64,000 nt of DNA from Ehrlichia ruminantium. GTDB lineage: Bacteria > Pseudomonadota > Alphaproteobacteria > Rickettsiales > Anaplasmataceae. The DNA lies in the NCBI RefSeq assembly GCF_009728835.1, contig NZ_CP033455.1:372001-436000 (forward strand), given 5' to 3'. Under the pieces are notes generated by a model that was not told where the DNA came from, made no database searches, and was given only the letters and a program-made list of their open reading frames with translations. Made by a program: the position numbers and the translations under genes. Positions within the stretch are counted from its first letter, which is position 1, and each line of letters begins with the position of its first letter. Positions 1 through 9,679 of the stretch are shown piece after piece.

Positions 1-264
1 TTTAACGATTTTATGCATTTTTTGATATTTTTTCTGATCCCATTTGTATTTTTTAACATTATTGAAATAATAAAACCTTGGCCAATTTCTAGTATGCAGA
101 TATTGTATAATAATTGTTGTTCAATAATATCTGAAGGGTTGATATTAGCTATATATACATTGATAGTTATGTATCTTGCTGCTTTTATATGTTTTGATTT
201 GACTATTAACAATGCATTAGTTTTTAATAAGTACATTTTTACTTTGGTGAAGGTTATTAAGTAA
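1..264 (+). CDS. PgpA-like phosphatidylglycerophosphatase, C-terminal part (cut by window edge)
   Basis: The frame is open from base 1, so the 5' end lies outside the window. The first internal ATG is at 13 and the stop is at 262-264. The piece is hydrophobic with two membrane segments and contains IIEIIKPWPI, which resembles the conserved F(D)I.KPWPI stretch of PgpA, the enzyme that dephosphorylates phosphatidylglycerophosphate in phospholipid synthesis. In PgpA this stretch is followed by a Gly-rich loop with two acidic metal ligands (GGxGIMxDD). Here the equivalent region reads NNCCSIISEG, so the acidic pair looks lost or strongly changed. Assignment rests on one motif plus hydrophobicity. 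It sits 4 bp upstream of dsbB. Confidence 0.5.
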   Translation, partial: FNDFMHFLIFFLIPFVFFNIIEIIKPWPISSMQILYNNCCSIISEGLILAIYTLIVMYLAAFICFDLTINNALVFNKYIFTLVKVIK

Positions 265-268
265 AGTT

Positions 269-748
269 ATGAAAATAATGAATAACTATAGTATTATCTT
301 GCTTTTTATAGCTAGTGTTATTGCTTTATCTGTAGCATATGTTTCTCAATACTTATTCTTAATGCTTCCATGTAAATTGTGTATATATGAGCGAGTACCA
401 TACTTTATTACAATAGGTTTATTTTTAATACATTTGTTAAAGCCTTCTAAGGTCATTTTTTTCTGTATGTGTTTGTGTTATGTATGTAATGTGTTAATTT
501 CTGGTTACCATGTTGCGTTAGAACATAGTTGGGTTTCAGATATTTTTGGGTGTACGGATTCTATAGAATCTGGTACATTTGATGATATTAAAAACGCTTT
601 ATTGAATAAAAGTATTACAGTATCTTGTAATCATCCTAGTTTCCTATTTATGGGGTTATCTATGGCTGCTTGTAATTTTATATATTGTTTGTTGTGTTTA
701 GTGTTAAGTATTCATTTATTTTTTAAACAATATGTTAAGGATAAATAG
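269..748 (+). CDS. dsbB: DsbB-family disulfide bond formation protein
   Basis: Inner-membrane quinone-linked oxidase that re-oxidises the periplasmic thiol oxidase DsbA. The 159-aa protein has four predicted membrane helices. Its first periplasmic loop carries the PCKLCxYER motif (Cys35, Cys38), which is the DsbB active-site pair next to the quinone-binding Arg. A second Cys pair (Cys95, Cys120) in the later loop matches the DsbA-interacting pair. It starts 4 bp after the PgpA-like gene and its last 17 bases overlap coq7, so the three are probably co-transcribed. Linkage to a ubiquinone biosynthesis gene is consistent with its electron acceptor, but that link is inference. Confidence 0.88.
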   Translation: MKIMNNYSIILLFIASVIALSVAYVSQYLFLMLPCKLCIYERVPYFITIGLFLIHLLKPSKVIFFCMCLCYVCNVLISGYHVALEHSWVSDIFGCTDSIESGTFDDIKNALLNKSITVSCNHPSFLFMGLSMAACNFIYCLLCLVLSIHLFFKQYVKDK

Positions 749-1244
749 TGTTTTAGATCAAATGATTAGAGTGAATCATGCTGGAGAGTATGGTGCAGTT
801 TGTATATATCATGGTCAAGAATTAGTCTTTCGTAAAAAGTTGATTGGTGAAAAAATTTTAGAAATGAAAAGACAAGAACAGAAGCACTTTTCTTACTTTG
901 ATTCTATTATGAGAGAGAAAAAAATACGTCCTACAGCTTTTATACCGATATGGCATGTTATGGGGGTCATGTTAGGTGTTACAACAGCTATGTTAGGAGA
1001 AGGTGCAGCTATGGCATGTACTGTTGCTGTTGAGGATGTAATAAGTGAACATTATCAAGATCAAATATCAATTTTAGATGATAGTGAATTGAGAAGGAAA
1101 ATAGTACAGTTTCGTGATGAAGAATTAGAACATCATAATATTGCTGCATGTCATAATTCTGCTAATGGTAAGGATTATAAGGTGTTATCATATTTAATAA
1201 AGAAAACATGTAAAATTGCTATTGCTGTTTCTAAGGTAATATGA
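732..1244 (+). CDS. coq7: Demethoxyubiquinone hydroxylase (Coq7 family)
   Basis: Di-iron mono-oxygenase of ubiquinone biosynthesis that hydroxylates demethoxyubiquinone at the membrane surface. The 170-aa protein has the family's ligand layout: Glu19 in VNHAGEYGA, E49QKH52, Glu101 and Glu107 in EDVISEH, and E131LEH134. The N-terminal sequence DQMIRVNHAGE is typical of the family. The start ATG at 732 lies inside dsbB (17-bp overlap), which suggests translational coupling. Length agrees with short alphaproteobacterial Coq7 proteins. No separate promoter is visible. Confidence 0.93.
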   Translation: MLRINSVLDQMIRVNHAGEYGAVCIYHGQELVFRKKLIGEKILEMKRQEQKHFSYFDSIMREKKIRPTAFIPIWHVMGVMLGVTTAMLGEGAAMACTVAVEDVISEHYQDQISILDDSELRRKIVQFRDEELEHHNIAACHNSANGKDYKVLSYLIKKTCKIAIAVSKVI

Positions 1245-2075
1245 CACAAAAAAACAGTAAGTAGTGTTTTATTAGAAGGTAACTTATACTTATTGTGAAG
1301 GGTTTATATAGTCTTTTATACTATATAGTATGTTTTGTATGAAAGAAGAACATCAAGGTTGGTTCTACCTATCTGATAGTAAGGAAATATGTATTTAGTT
1401 ATATATGGGTCTGATGAGTATTTACTGATTGTTTTATTATTGTAAAATTAATTTTATTATAATGGAATGGACTATTGTATAGAAACAGGCCTTAAGGATG
1501 TTATAATACAAGGTATGTAAATGAAGTCAGGTATCAGTTTAATATATCTGCTATAAATTATTGATATCATTTATTTTTAAATATGTGTTACACAGAAACT
1601 ATTTAAATAAGTTATTGAATTATTGTGTATATGATTTGTAATATTGTAAGTTGTTATGGTATTAAGAGGTTGTGTTATTAATTTTTGTCTCCTTATATTT
1701 CTCTATGATATTCTTGTGTGTCTTTAATAATAAAGATGTGTTCATTGTTTGTAAGCGTATGAATATCAATTAAATATTTAGTTAGTTGTTATGTTTCAGA
1801 ATAACGTGTTATATTGATTTGCTGATATAACTTAAATTTATATGCATAATGTATGCAGTAAGATGCAGTGAAATATAGAAAACCTAACCTTTTATCACAA
1901 TACTTTAATAATATGAGTATATGAAAGATTATATAGGTTTATATAGGAGTAAGAAGATATTTGGAAAATACAATTGTCGGTTTATCATTTGTTCTAAAGA
2001 CTACTCCCTAAATAATATGTAAGTATATAATTTATACTATACATTATTCTAATATTGCTTAATCATATGTATGTA
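1245..2075. other. Non-coding spacer
   Basis: About 830 bases between coq7 and the 141-bp array. No open frame of note, RNA gene or strong hairpin was seen on either strand. Confidence 0.5.
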
Positions 2076-2738
2076 TTTACACATGAGTAACTTGTATGAC
2101 TGTTTGTTGATAAATATGATGAGCTGATGTCAATGTTTGTATGAGTTGTTGTTGGATTCTGAATGTTATTCTGATGATGTTGTTAGTAGGATTAACATAT
2201 CTGCATTTGCTATATATTTAAACATGAGTAACTTGTATGACTGTTTGTTGATAAGTACGATGAGTTGGTGTCAATATTTGTATAAATTATTGTTGGATTC
2301 TGAATGTTATTCTGATGATGTTGTTAGTAAGATTAACATATCTGCATTTGCTATATATTTAAACATGAGTAACTTGTATGACTATTTGTTGATAAATATG
2401 ATGAGTTGATGTCAATATTTGTATAAATTATTGTTTGATTCTGAATGTTATTTTGATGATGTTGTTAGTAGGATTAACATATCTGCATTTGCTATATATT
2501 TAAACATGAGTAACTTGTATGACTGTTTGTTGATAAGTACGATGAATTAATGTCAATGTTTGTATGAGTTGTTGTTGAGTTCTGAATGTTATTCTGATGA
2601 TGTTGTTAGTAGGATTAACATATCTGCAACTGCTATGTATTTAAACGTGAGTAACTTGTGTGGCTATTTGTTGATAAGTACGATGAGTTGATGTCAATAT
2701 TTGTATAAATTATTGTTTGATTCTGAATGTTGTGACTA
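2076..2738. repeat. 141-bp direct tandem array at the 3' end of mnmA (about 4.7 units)
   Basis: The anchor ACATGAGTAACTTG (with one variant) recurs at 2081, 2222, 2363, 2504 and 2645, giving an exact 141-bp period (47 codons). Units are about 95% alike. The last, shortened unit runs straight into the mnmA stop codon. The unit segment TAGTAGGATTAACATATC matches the mnmA end CTAGTATTAGCATATC, so the array appears to have grown from the gene's 3' boundary. Because the period is divisible by three, some units stay open and give a spurious 90-aa frame (2137-2409). Confidence 0.93.
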
Positions 2739-2741
2739 GTA

Positions 2742-3851
2742 TTAGCATATCCATCCTCCACCTAACATTCTATCTTGATCATATATTACACATGCTTGTC
2801 CAGGAGTTACAGTACAATAGCTATCTTGTAATAGTACGGTTGCTGTGTTGTTATTATTTGGGTAAATAATAGCAGTGCTCCCTGTATGAGATGACCTTAA
2901 CTTGACTTTAACTGTTAACCCGTTGTGTGGAATTTGCTCTTTTGCTAACCAATTGAGCTCTTTTATATGTAGTTTATTTTGTAGTAATGCAGATTTTGGT
3001 CCTACTGTGACTTCATTAGTATCAGGATTGAGTTTTATTACATATAGTGGTTCTCTAGAAGACAATCCGATGCCTCTTCTTTGTCCAATTGTGAAGTTAA
3101 CTATACCATTATGATGACTTAATATGTTACCTTCAGTGTCTATTATATTACCTTTTTTTATTGTCTGTGGTCTTAATTCAGCGATTGTTTTTTTATATGT
3201 GTCTGTAACAAAACATATATTCTGACTATCTGGTTTATTTGCAACTTGTAGATTAAGATACTTGGCTAACTTTCTTATATCTTCTTTATGAAAGTTACCT
3301 AATGGAAATCTTAATAACTTTAATTGTTCAACTGTGGTTGCAAATAGGAAATAGCTTTGATCTTTTTTAACATCTTTGCTTGAATATACGTATATGTCAT
3401 CACCTTGTTCTATTTTTCTAATGTAATGTCCTGTGACTAACACATCAGCACCTAGTGATTTTGTTGTATTAAGTAAATCTCGGAATTTAATAACTTGATT
3501 GCATTTTACGCATGGTATAGGAGTTTTACCTTGTGTGTATGTATCTATAAAATCTTCTATGACTTCTTCTCTAAATACCTTTTCATAATTAAGGGTATAA
3601 TGAGGAAACCCCATACTTGATGCTACTTGTTTTGCATCTTTTGTATCTAAACTGCCACAACATGCACCTTTTGCATTGTTATGATTATTATTATATAGCT
3701 GTAAAGTTATGCCAATGACTTTATACCCTAACTTATGTAGCAGTGCTGCTGCTACTGAACTGTCGACTCCTCCAGACATTGCAACAACTACAGTTGTTAA
3801 TGGAGGTTCCTTGTCTTTGACTAGTGGATCTATTTTAAAGTCATCTAACAT
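2742..3851 (-). CDS. mnmA: tRNA-specific 2-thiouridylase MnmA
   Basis: Adenylates and thiolates U34 of the tRNAs for Glu, Gln and Lys, producing the 2-thio part of the modified wobble base. The 369-aa protein starts with a PP-loop ATP pyrophosphatase motif, SGGVDSS, at residues 26-32. Cys117 in the [11 protein letters not shown] context is the expected nucleophile, and Cys213 in DSQNICFV is the partner that carries the persulfide. The C-terminal half with [10 protein letters not shown] is typical of MnmA. It stands alone on the minus strand and its stop codon abuts the 141-bp repeat array, with no spacer and no evident terminator. Confidence 0.96.
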   Translation of the reverse strand: MLDDFKIDPLVKDKEPPLTTVVVAMSGGVDSSVAAALLHKLGYKVIGITLQLYNNNHNNAKGACCGSLDTKDAKQVASSMGFPHYTLNYEKVFREEVIEDFIDTYTQGKTPIPCVKCNQVIKFRDLLNTTKSLGADVLVTGHYIRKIEQGDDIYVYSSKDVKKDQSYFLFATTVEQLKLLRFPLGNFHKEDIRKLAKYLNLQVANKPDSQNICFVTDTYKKTIAELRPQTIKKGNIIDTEGNILSHHNGIVNFTIGQRRGIGLSSREPLYVIKLNPDTNEVTVGPKSALLQNKLHIKELNWLAKEQIPHNGLTVKVKLRSSHTGSTAIIYPNNNNTATVLLQDSYCTVTPGQACVIYDQDRMLGGGWIC

Positions 3852-3939
3852 GATTGAATACAGTATATTTTGAGAATTATATCATGTAAATGCAATATGC
3901 AAAGTGTGTAATTATTTTGTGTAGTATCGAATGTATGAA

Positions 3940-4300
3940 ATTTATCAGTGTTTTTTATCTAAAAAAATAAGTTGTGTGTATTTATGTGCAGGTGTGAATT
4001 AGTAATGGCTTTTTTAGATGACTTTTATCAGTGTGAAATTACGTAATATTACTACTAATAGACAGGTGATTTAGTATATATGGGTGATGTGAGCTATAGT
4101 AAGTATGAATTAATGTTGATCTTGTTATATGGCTTTTATCAATGTGAAATAGCGTGATGTTTACCAATAGATATAGTGGTTTTAGTAATACTGTTAATTG
4201 TTTTTATAAGTTATATATAGTGATGCGAATATGAATTAGTGATGTCCTTTTTGAGTGAATTTCATCAGTGTAAAATTGCATAATGTTATCAATAAATGCA
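3940..4300. repeat. Strongly diverged tandem repeat of about 110-126 bp
   Basis: The phrase CTTTTATCAGTGTGAAAT and close variants recur near 4022, 4131 and 4256, with a weaker copy near 3942. Flanking text is also similar (GTGATTTAGTATATATGGGTGATG against GTGGTTTTAGTAATACTG). It looks like an old array now drifting apart. The remaining bases of the 3852-4629 spacer hold no supported gene. Confidence 0.6.
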
Positions 4301-4454
4301 GTGGTTTAATATACTTTAAATTATTTCTTGTGATACTGTTATATATATTGTCAATTTTTGTAGTGAGAAATTTTCTATATGTTATTGGTTCGAGTAGAAT
4401 ATTGTCAGGTAATTTAAATTATTTGTATTGTGACCAGAGCTATTGTTTATGTAA

Positions 4455-4565
4455 GTTTATATCTTGAAGTTAAATTGCAGTAGTAAATTTATAAAAGTAT
4501 ATATGGTGTAATGTACTAAATAGCGTTGGTATGTAATTTCAAGGTATATATTATGTTTTACTGTT
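4455..4565. repeat. Duplicated downstream flank, copy 1 (copy 2 at 6830-6935)
   Basis: The stretch beginning TTTATATCTTGAAGTTAAAT, with the following AGTAAATTTATAAAAGTATA and TAATTTCAAGG, is matched in order at 6830-6935. Both copies lie on the 3' side of a minus-strand family 1 gene. This suggests that a gene and its downstream flank were duplicated as one segment. Confidence 0.6.
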
Positions 4566-4629
4566 GAAGTTGTATTTGTTGTTTATGTAAATATTAAGTT
4601 GTGACTTAGTTTAAAAAATATTTAGATGT

Positions 4630-5754
4630 TTATCTACTTAAAGTACAAGTCTTACTACATGTTGTATTATCTAAGTATCTATGAGCATGTTGTTCAGAAT
4701 AATAGTCTGCTATTTTGTAACCTTCTGTTTTTTTTAAGTATGTTGTATGAGGTGGTGAGTTAAAATTAGATGTTCTTAGTATGATATTATTTCTGTTCTT
4801 TTTTACTGATATGATAAATTTATGACCATCTTTTGTATATTCATGTTTGCTGTTACTAAAATATTGTGATAAAAGCTTAGGTTTGTTGAATTTCATCTGA
4901 ACTTGACTATACGAAATAGAACTAAAAATATCATTTGGTTTTGATGATATTACAAAAGATAACTCAGAGTTGATAGTATATTTTACTTTGTTTGTTACAC
5001 TGCCTTCACTATCTATAGCTTTTATAGGGAAGTCATGCTTTATAGTTAGTCTAAGAGAATGTGGATTAATTACTGTAATCTCTACTTGAGACGGTGTATT
5101 TGTTAAGTGTACATTTTGATTTAATGCATGTTTGCTGATCATGCGATATATTACAAAATAGGACGATGATAAGTAAGCTCCTTGATTTAAATAAGTTATT
5201 AGTTCATGTATAAGATTTTTTTGAGGTACTTGTCCACATTGTTCAAATATGTGTTCAAGGTATGCAGCCATTTCGATTCTAGGTTTAAATTTATCATCAA
5301 TAGAGGTACTTTCTGTTAATTGAAGTATATATTGTCTATGACTATTTTCAATAGCATGAAATTTTTTAGGATTCTGAGTTCGTGCCTTTTCTATCTTATT
5401 TGTTGTTTGTTCTTTAGTATCATGAACTTTATATCCGTTAATTTGTAAATTAAAGCGTTGATTGTCTTGTTTTGTACATCCTCCATGTATAATATGATCA
5501 TTTAGTTTTTTAGGAACTATAATCTTTGGTACATGTTGAAATTTAAGGGTAGATAAGTAATCTGTAAATGTAATTTTAAAGTTTTGGTTAACTTTTTTAT
5601 TGTGATTATAGAATATTATTCTACTAATTATTAATGCAAATAAAAGTAAGAGCATATATGTAGTTATTATAATGAAAAAGTACTTGAATATATTTTGAGA
5701 TTTAAATAAAAGTATAAACATCCTGAACAACCTTATTACATATTTAATAACCAA
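4630..5754 (-). CDS. Family 1 membrane-anchored paralogue, subgroup A
   Basis: Function unknown. The 374-aa protein has one hydrophobic segment at about residues 26-48, preceded by about 24 extra residues not seen in its relatives, then a long polar domain. Subgroup A landmarks are ITFTDYLSTL at 61-70, FNLQINGYKV at 101-110, the helix RIEMAAYLEHIF at 159-170, and NLIHELITYLN at 180-190. A later strand-like stretch, LSFVISS followed by SISYSQVQMKF, is also shared. The basic N-terminus suggests an N-in orientation with the domain outside the inner membrane, but no cleavage site is evident. It is the first of the minus-strand members. Confidence 0.82.
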   Translation of the reverse strand: MVIKYVIRLFRMFILLFKSQNIFKYFFIIITTYMLLLLFALIISRIIFYNHNKKVNQNFKITFTDYLSTLKFQHVPKIIVPKKLNDHIIHGGCTKQDNQRFNLQINGYKVHDTKEQTTNKIEKARTQNPKKFHAIENSHRQYILQLTESTSIDDKFKPRIEMAAYLEHIFEQCGQVPQKNLIHELITYLNQGAYLSSSYFVIYRMISKHALNQNVHLTNTPSQVEITVINPHSLRLTIKHDFPIKAIDSEGSVTNKVKYTINSELSFVISSKPNDIFSSISYSQVQMKFNKPKLLSQYFSNSKHEYTKDGHKFIISVKKNRNNIILRTSNFNSPPHTTYLKKTEGYKIADYYSEQHAHRYLDNTTCSKTCTLSR

Positions 5755-6289
5755 TTAATAAATCTTTTTATAGTGTATTAATTATGTTAACATTTCAAGA
5801 TTAATTATATAAAAAATCATTAAATAATTAATAAAGTGATGCTATTTTGTACAATAGGGTGTTATATGGAGTTGATCTTAGTGTCGTTATTTTTCATTGT
5901 AGAAGATTATTAATAGTTTTGAGAATATTCTGTGTTATTTAAGATGATTTTATATTATTGGCTAGAATGTCTTATAGTAGTGTTGGAGTGCCTATTTATG
6001 TAGCCTTATGATGTAGAATATATACTTCTAGATTTGGATGAAGAAAGTGAAATAACAATGTTAATAGTAAAATTGATATATGACCTATCAATATCTGTAT
6101 TTGTTATAGTAATAACTTTATGATAATATCAAGTTTTCTTTATATTAAAATTTTCTGTTTAATATTACTACCTACTACAGTAATATTAATTCCTGCTTAT
6201 ATGTTTTGTATAAACAAATATGTACTAGTTATATTGTAGTAAAGTAGATTAAGTTGGTGTATAGACTTTAAGTGATAAGTATAGTTACA
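5755..6289. other. Non-coding spacer
   Basis: About 535 bases upstream of the 4630-5754 gene. The first 70 bases are nearly pure A+T and are the likely promoter side of that gene. No gene or relic could be recognised in the remainder. Confidence 0.45.
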
Positions 6290-6770
6290 TATTGTTAAGG
6301 TATGTTAACATAAAAAATCTGGTAATCAACGTACGAATCATATGAGAGATTATGTGTAGTAAATGTGTATCCTATATTCCGATAACTTAATATTGTTATG
6401 TATTGTTAGAATGTAGTTAATGTAAAGCATATGTTAGTGAATACCCAAATTATGGAGAAGTATATATAGCAAATGTGTATACTATACTGTTCCAGTGTAC
6501 TTAGTGTTATTGTATTTTGTTAAAGTGTAGTTCATGTAAAGCATGTGGTAGTGAATACCCAAATTATATAAGAAGTATATATAGCAAATGTGTATACTAT
6601 ACTGTTTCAGTGTACTTAGTGTTATTGTATTTTGTTAGAGTGTAGTTCATGTAAAGCATGTGGTAATGAATACCCAAATCATGTGAGAAATATATATAGC
6701 AAATGTGTGTACTATACTGTAGTGTTCCGGTGTACTTAGTGTTATTGTATTTTTGGTTGGTAACTTAGAA
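6290..6770. repeat. Tandem array of 114-122 bp units (about 4 copies)
   Basis: The phrase TGTAAAGCATGTGGTAGTGA and variants recur at 6421, 6535 and 6650, with a more diverged first unit near 6305. The companion phrase ATATATAGCAAATGTGTATAC keeps the same spacing. The last two units are nearly identical, while the first is degraded, and the final unit has a short insertion. The array stands in a spacer and does not touch a gene. Confidence 0.85.
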
Positions 6771-6829
6771 AATTATTCAATAGTGATGTGTCATGGTTCT
6801 GTTCTGTTGTTATGTGTTAATATTAATAT

Positions 6830-7429
6830 GAATTTATATTTTGAAGTTGAGCTGTAGGAGTAAATTTATAAAAATACATGTGACTTTTAATGTGTTAAGT
6901 AGTCTTAATATTATGATTTCAAGTCTAGTGGGTTTGGTATTGTGTAAAGTGTAGTATTTTATCATAGTGTAGATAGATAGTGATTCTGATATAGGCATGT
7001 AATTTTGTGAATAATATATAAATGTATTATCATGAATTGTTGAAATTGGTTTATGGTATTTACTGTAAATGATCAATTTTTGCTTTTTATGTAGAAAGTT
7101 GTAAATATTGGTATATTGCTTGTGTTTTTTTTCTGAATATATATTAATTTATATACATCATTATCAACTTATTGTGGTTGTAGTATACTTGTGATATTAA
7201 TCAAATATGTTTACTATAGATCAGAAATTCTTACTTATTATATAGAAATGGTTCTTAGTGTATGTCTAGTTAGTGTGTTTTGTGTGTATTGATTATATAA
7301 GTATGTACTGATCAGCTTATTGTGTGGTAATATATTTTTGATATTGGCCAAAATTATTTACTATAGTAAGAATTTTGCATTTTTATGTGGGGTATTGTAT
7401 CTTGTATAACTAAATAAAATATATATGTA
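6830..7429. repeat. Duplicated flank copy 2 followed by a diverged 146-bp duplication
   Basis: Bases 6830-6935 match 4455-4565 in order. Further on, CTTATTGTGGTTGTAGTATACTTGTGATATT (near 7171) is matched by CTTATTGTGTGGTAATATATTTTTGATATT (near 7317). TTTTATGTAGAAAGTTGTAAA near 7085 likewise resembles TTTTATGTGGGGTATTGTA near 7381. A 243-bp minus frame here (6834-7076) is not supported as a gene. Confidence 0.5.
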
Positions 7430-8500
7430 TTAATGTTGTCTTGTGCTTTTTTCTGGGTTAGATGAGATGCTAGTATTGTACATTGTAGGTATCTCCTGTG
7501 GGGATTGTTCTATGGGTGTGATATTTTGAATTGTAAAATCTGGTAAAGGATATATTAATTTAGTTAAGTTTTCTGATACTTGATGTAGCGTTGTTTTATG
7601 GAAAGCACGTGATATTGTTTTATTAGATCTGTAAAAGATATTTAAAAAAGACCTTATATTTGAATTGGATGTCTTAGTAAGATTTAGTACAACTTTTCCT
7701 TGTGAGTATTGCAGGGTTTGATTTTTATCTTCTGATAATGATATTGAAAAAGTTATTTCTGCTGTTATTGGATATATTTTAGGTTTTTTACCTGTTGTTA
7801 TTAATGATCTTTCAAATTTTACATCAATTGAAAATTGATTTGGTGTTTCGCTGTTGTAAATTATTTTAATTTGTGGGCGAAGTGCAGTATTTATTAGTTT
7901 ATATCTTGAATTGTTATGTACTGTATTATTTAGTATTTCAGATAATGCATTAGTGTAACTTATGGTATGAGTGTAATTTATCATGTGGTGTATTAATTTT
8001 AAATCTGGTGTATGTTTTGTTGATGTACTAAAAATTTTTTCAAGAGATGCTCCTAATATAGCTCTATCTGATAAACAAAAGTAGGAGTTATAGACCTGTG
8101 GTAGTGTTTCTAGGTATTGTATATGTTTTCTTATTGGTATATCATCTTCTGTACTTTGATGGTAGTTGTTTAATTGTGTTATCGCATTATCTTGTATAAC
8201 TTGCTGATTTATGTACAAACTTAACTTACCAGTATGAGGACTATTTGTCTTTTGTATTGTAGTATCTGCTGAAGATAATATTTTTGATAAATTGCTTTTT
8301 GATAGGCCTGGTATATGTTGGGTATCTGCTGGAATTTTTTTAGTATGTGTTTTGCTTAAGTATTTTCTATGAATAAATGATATAAGATAAAGAATTGTAC
8401 AAATAGTAACTAGTGTACTTAGTAAAGTAATTAATATCCATATTGTTAGCAAGCATATATGATTTGTGTTTTTATTAAACTGTAGAACTAGATCAAACAT
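7430..8500 (-). CDS. Family 1 membrane-anchored paralogue, subgroup B
   Basis: Function unknown. The 356-aa protein has a membrane segment at about residues 17-43 and the full subgroup B signature: LSKILSSADTT at 71-81, an IRKHIQYL helix at 123-130, RAILGASLEKIF at 146-157, and LIHHMINY at 169-176. A strand-rich part follows, with SIDVKFERSL and TLQYSQGKVVL. The C-terminal motif PLPDFTI is shared with other B members. It is the only B gene among the minus-strand A genes of 4.6-15.9 kb. The upstream sequence contains TATTTACTAAATATAG, an A+T-rich partial palindrome also seen before the 10296-11453 gene. Confidence 0.85.
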   Translation of the reverse strand: MFDLVLQFNKNTNHICLLTIWILITLLSTLVTICTILYLISFIHRKYLSKTHTKKIPADTQHIPGLSKSNLSKILSSADTTIQKTNSPHTGKLSLYINQQVIQDNAITQLNNYHQSTEDDIPIRKHIQYLETLPQVYNSYFCLSDRAILGASLEKIFSTSTKHTPDLKLIHHMINYTHTISYTNALSEILNNTVHNNSRYKLINTALRPQIKIIYNSETPNQFSIDVKFERSLITTGKKPKIYPITAEITFSISLSEDKNQTLQYSQGKVVLNLTKTSNSNIRSFLNIFYRSNKTISRAFHKTTLHQVSENLTKLIYPLPDFTIQNITPIEQSPQEIPTMYNTSISSNPEKSTRQH

Positions 8501-8791
8501 GTTAATGCTAAGATTAATGTTAAGTCTATAATTAAGTATTTACTAAATATAGTAAATTTGTTAATTATTGTGTCATTTTTTATTAAAATAGTCAATTAAT
8601 ATTATGCAAATTTGTGTTCAGTTATATTAATACAGTAGCATGTAAATATTGTGGTAGTAAAATTATTGTAAATATACTATGGTATTAGTTCTAATTGATA
8701 GTGCAATTAAAAAGTATATTTATTATTTTATAGATTGGTTGTTGTAGATTATTTATAATAGAGTACTTTAATAATAAATTTATAATTGTTA

Positions 8792-8959
8792 ATGAAATTT
8801 CTACAAATATAGTCAAAAATTATCGGCACGTTCCACAATGCAGCTAAAATAAATACACTTAACGTGTGTATATTGATAGTATTATGTTTGGGAGTTAGTT
8901 TATTTAATATTCTAATGAGCTATGGAATAGTGGATTATTTTTTAGTGTTATATACATAG
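8792..8959 (+). pseudogene. Possible fragment of a small membrane protein gene with an in-frame stop
   Basis: ATG at 8792 opens a frame that reads six codons, meets TAG at 8810, then stays open in the same frame to 8959. The later part encodes a basic stretch, SKIIGTFHNAAKIN, followed by a hydrophobic helix, VCILIVLCLGVSLFNIL. The local bases are less A+T-rich than the spacer around them. It may be a truncated duplicate of a gene located elsewhere. I do not recognise the parent, and chance cannot be excluded. Confidence 0.3.
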
Positions 8960-9001
8960 TAATCATAAATAATGAAATATCTTTTTGTTTATTTGTGTGA
9001 A

Positions 9002-9632
9002 GTCTTAATGTGATAAAAAATAAAAAGATCACTTATATAAAATTAATAATTAATATTATGTATGTTTAAATACTGCAAATCATGATCAAGTATCGTCTAT
9101 AGTTCTTGAATATGTCTTGATTTTTTAGTTATTGTAGCGCTACAAAGTTCTTGTGTTATTTCTTAATAGGTTACGGTGTAATATTGGCTGTAAGCATTGA
9201 TGATATTAAAGTCTTAATGTGATAAAAAACAAAAAGATCACTTATATAAAATTAATAATTAATATTATGTATGTTTAAATACTGCAAATCATGATCAAGT
9301 ATCGTCTATAGTTCTTGAATATGTCTTGATTTTTTAGTTATTGTAGCGCTACAAAGTTCTTGTATTATTTCTTAATAGGTTACGGTGTAATATTGGCTGG
9401 TAAGCATTGATGATATTAAGGTCTTAATGTGATAAAAAAACAAAAAGATCACTTATATAAAATTAATAATTAATATTATGTATGTTTAAATACTGCAAAT
9501 CATGATCAAGTATCGTCTTATAGTTCTTGAATATGTCTTGATTTTTTAGTTATTGTAGCACTACAAAGTTCTTGTATTATTTCTTAATAGGTTACGGTAT
9601 GATATTACTTAATAAACATTAGTAATATTAAT
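9002..9632. repeat. Three nearly identical 209-211 bp tandem copies
   Basis: GTCTTAATGTGATAAAAAA begins units at 9002, 9211 and 9421. The units differ only at a few positions, such as homopolymer length near 9440 and single bases, which implies recent duplication. Each carries TGTAGCGCTACA, a perfect 12-base palindrome, at 9133-9144 and 9342-9353. In the third unit (9553-9564) it is broken by one G to A change. No open frame runs through the unit. Confidence 0.95.
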
Positions 9633-9658
9633 ACAATGTGTATTTTTTGATTAATGGT

Positions 9659-9679
9659 GCCCTCCCTAATAGGGCTTTT
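9659..9679. terminator. Hairpin resembling a factor-independent terminator
   Basis: GCCCT at 9659-9663 pairs with AGGGC at 9671-9675 across a seven-base loop, followed on the plus strand by TTTTG. The stem is short but G+C-rich for this sequence. No plus-strand gene ends here, so it may be a leftover of a lost gene or may serve no transcript. Confidence 0.3.

Noticed and set aside
2137-2409. 90-codon plus-strand frame in the 141-bp array
   Set aside because: It exists only because the repeat period is divisible by three and two units lost a stop codon. It contains the same 47 residues twice and has no ribosome binding site.
4255-4467. 70-codon plus-strand hydrophobic frame
   Set aside because: It begins inside a diverged repeat and runs into a duplicated flank. 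A+T-rich sequence often yields hydrophobic frames by chance.
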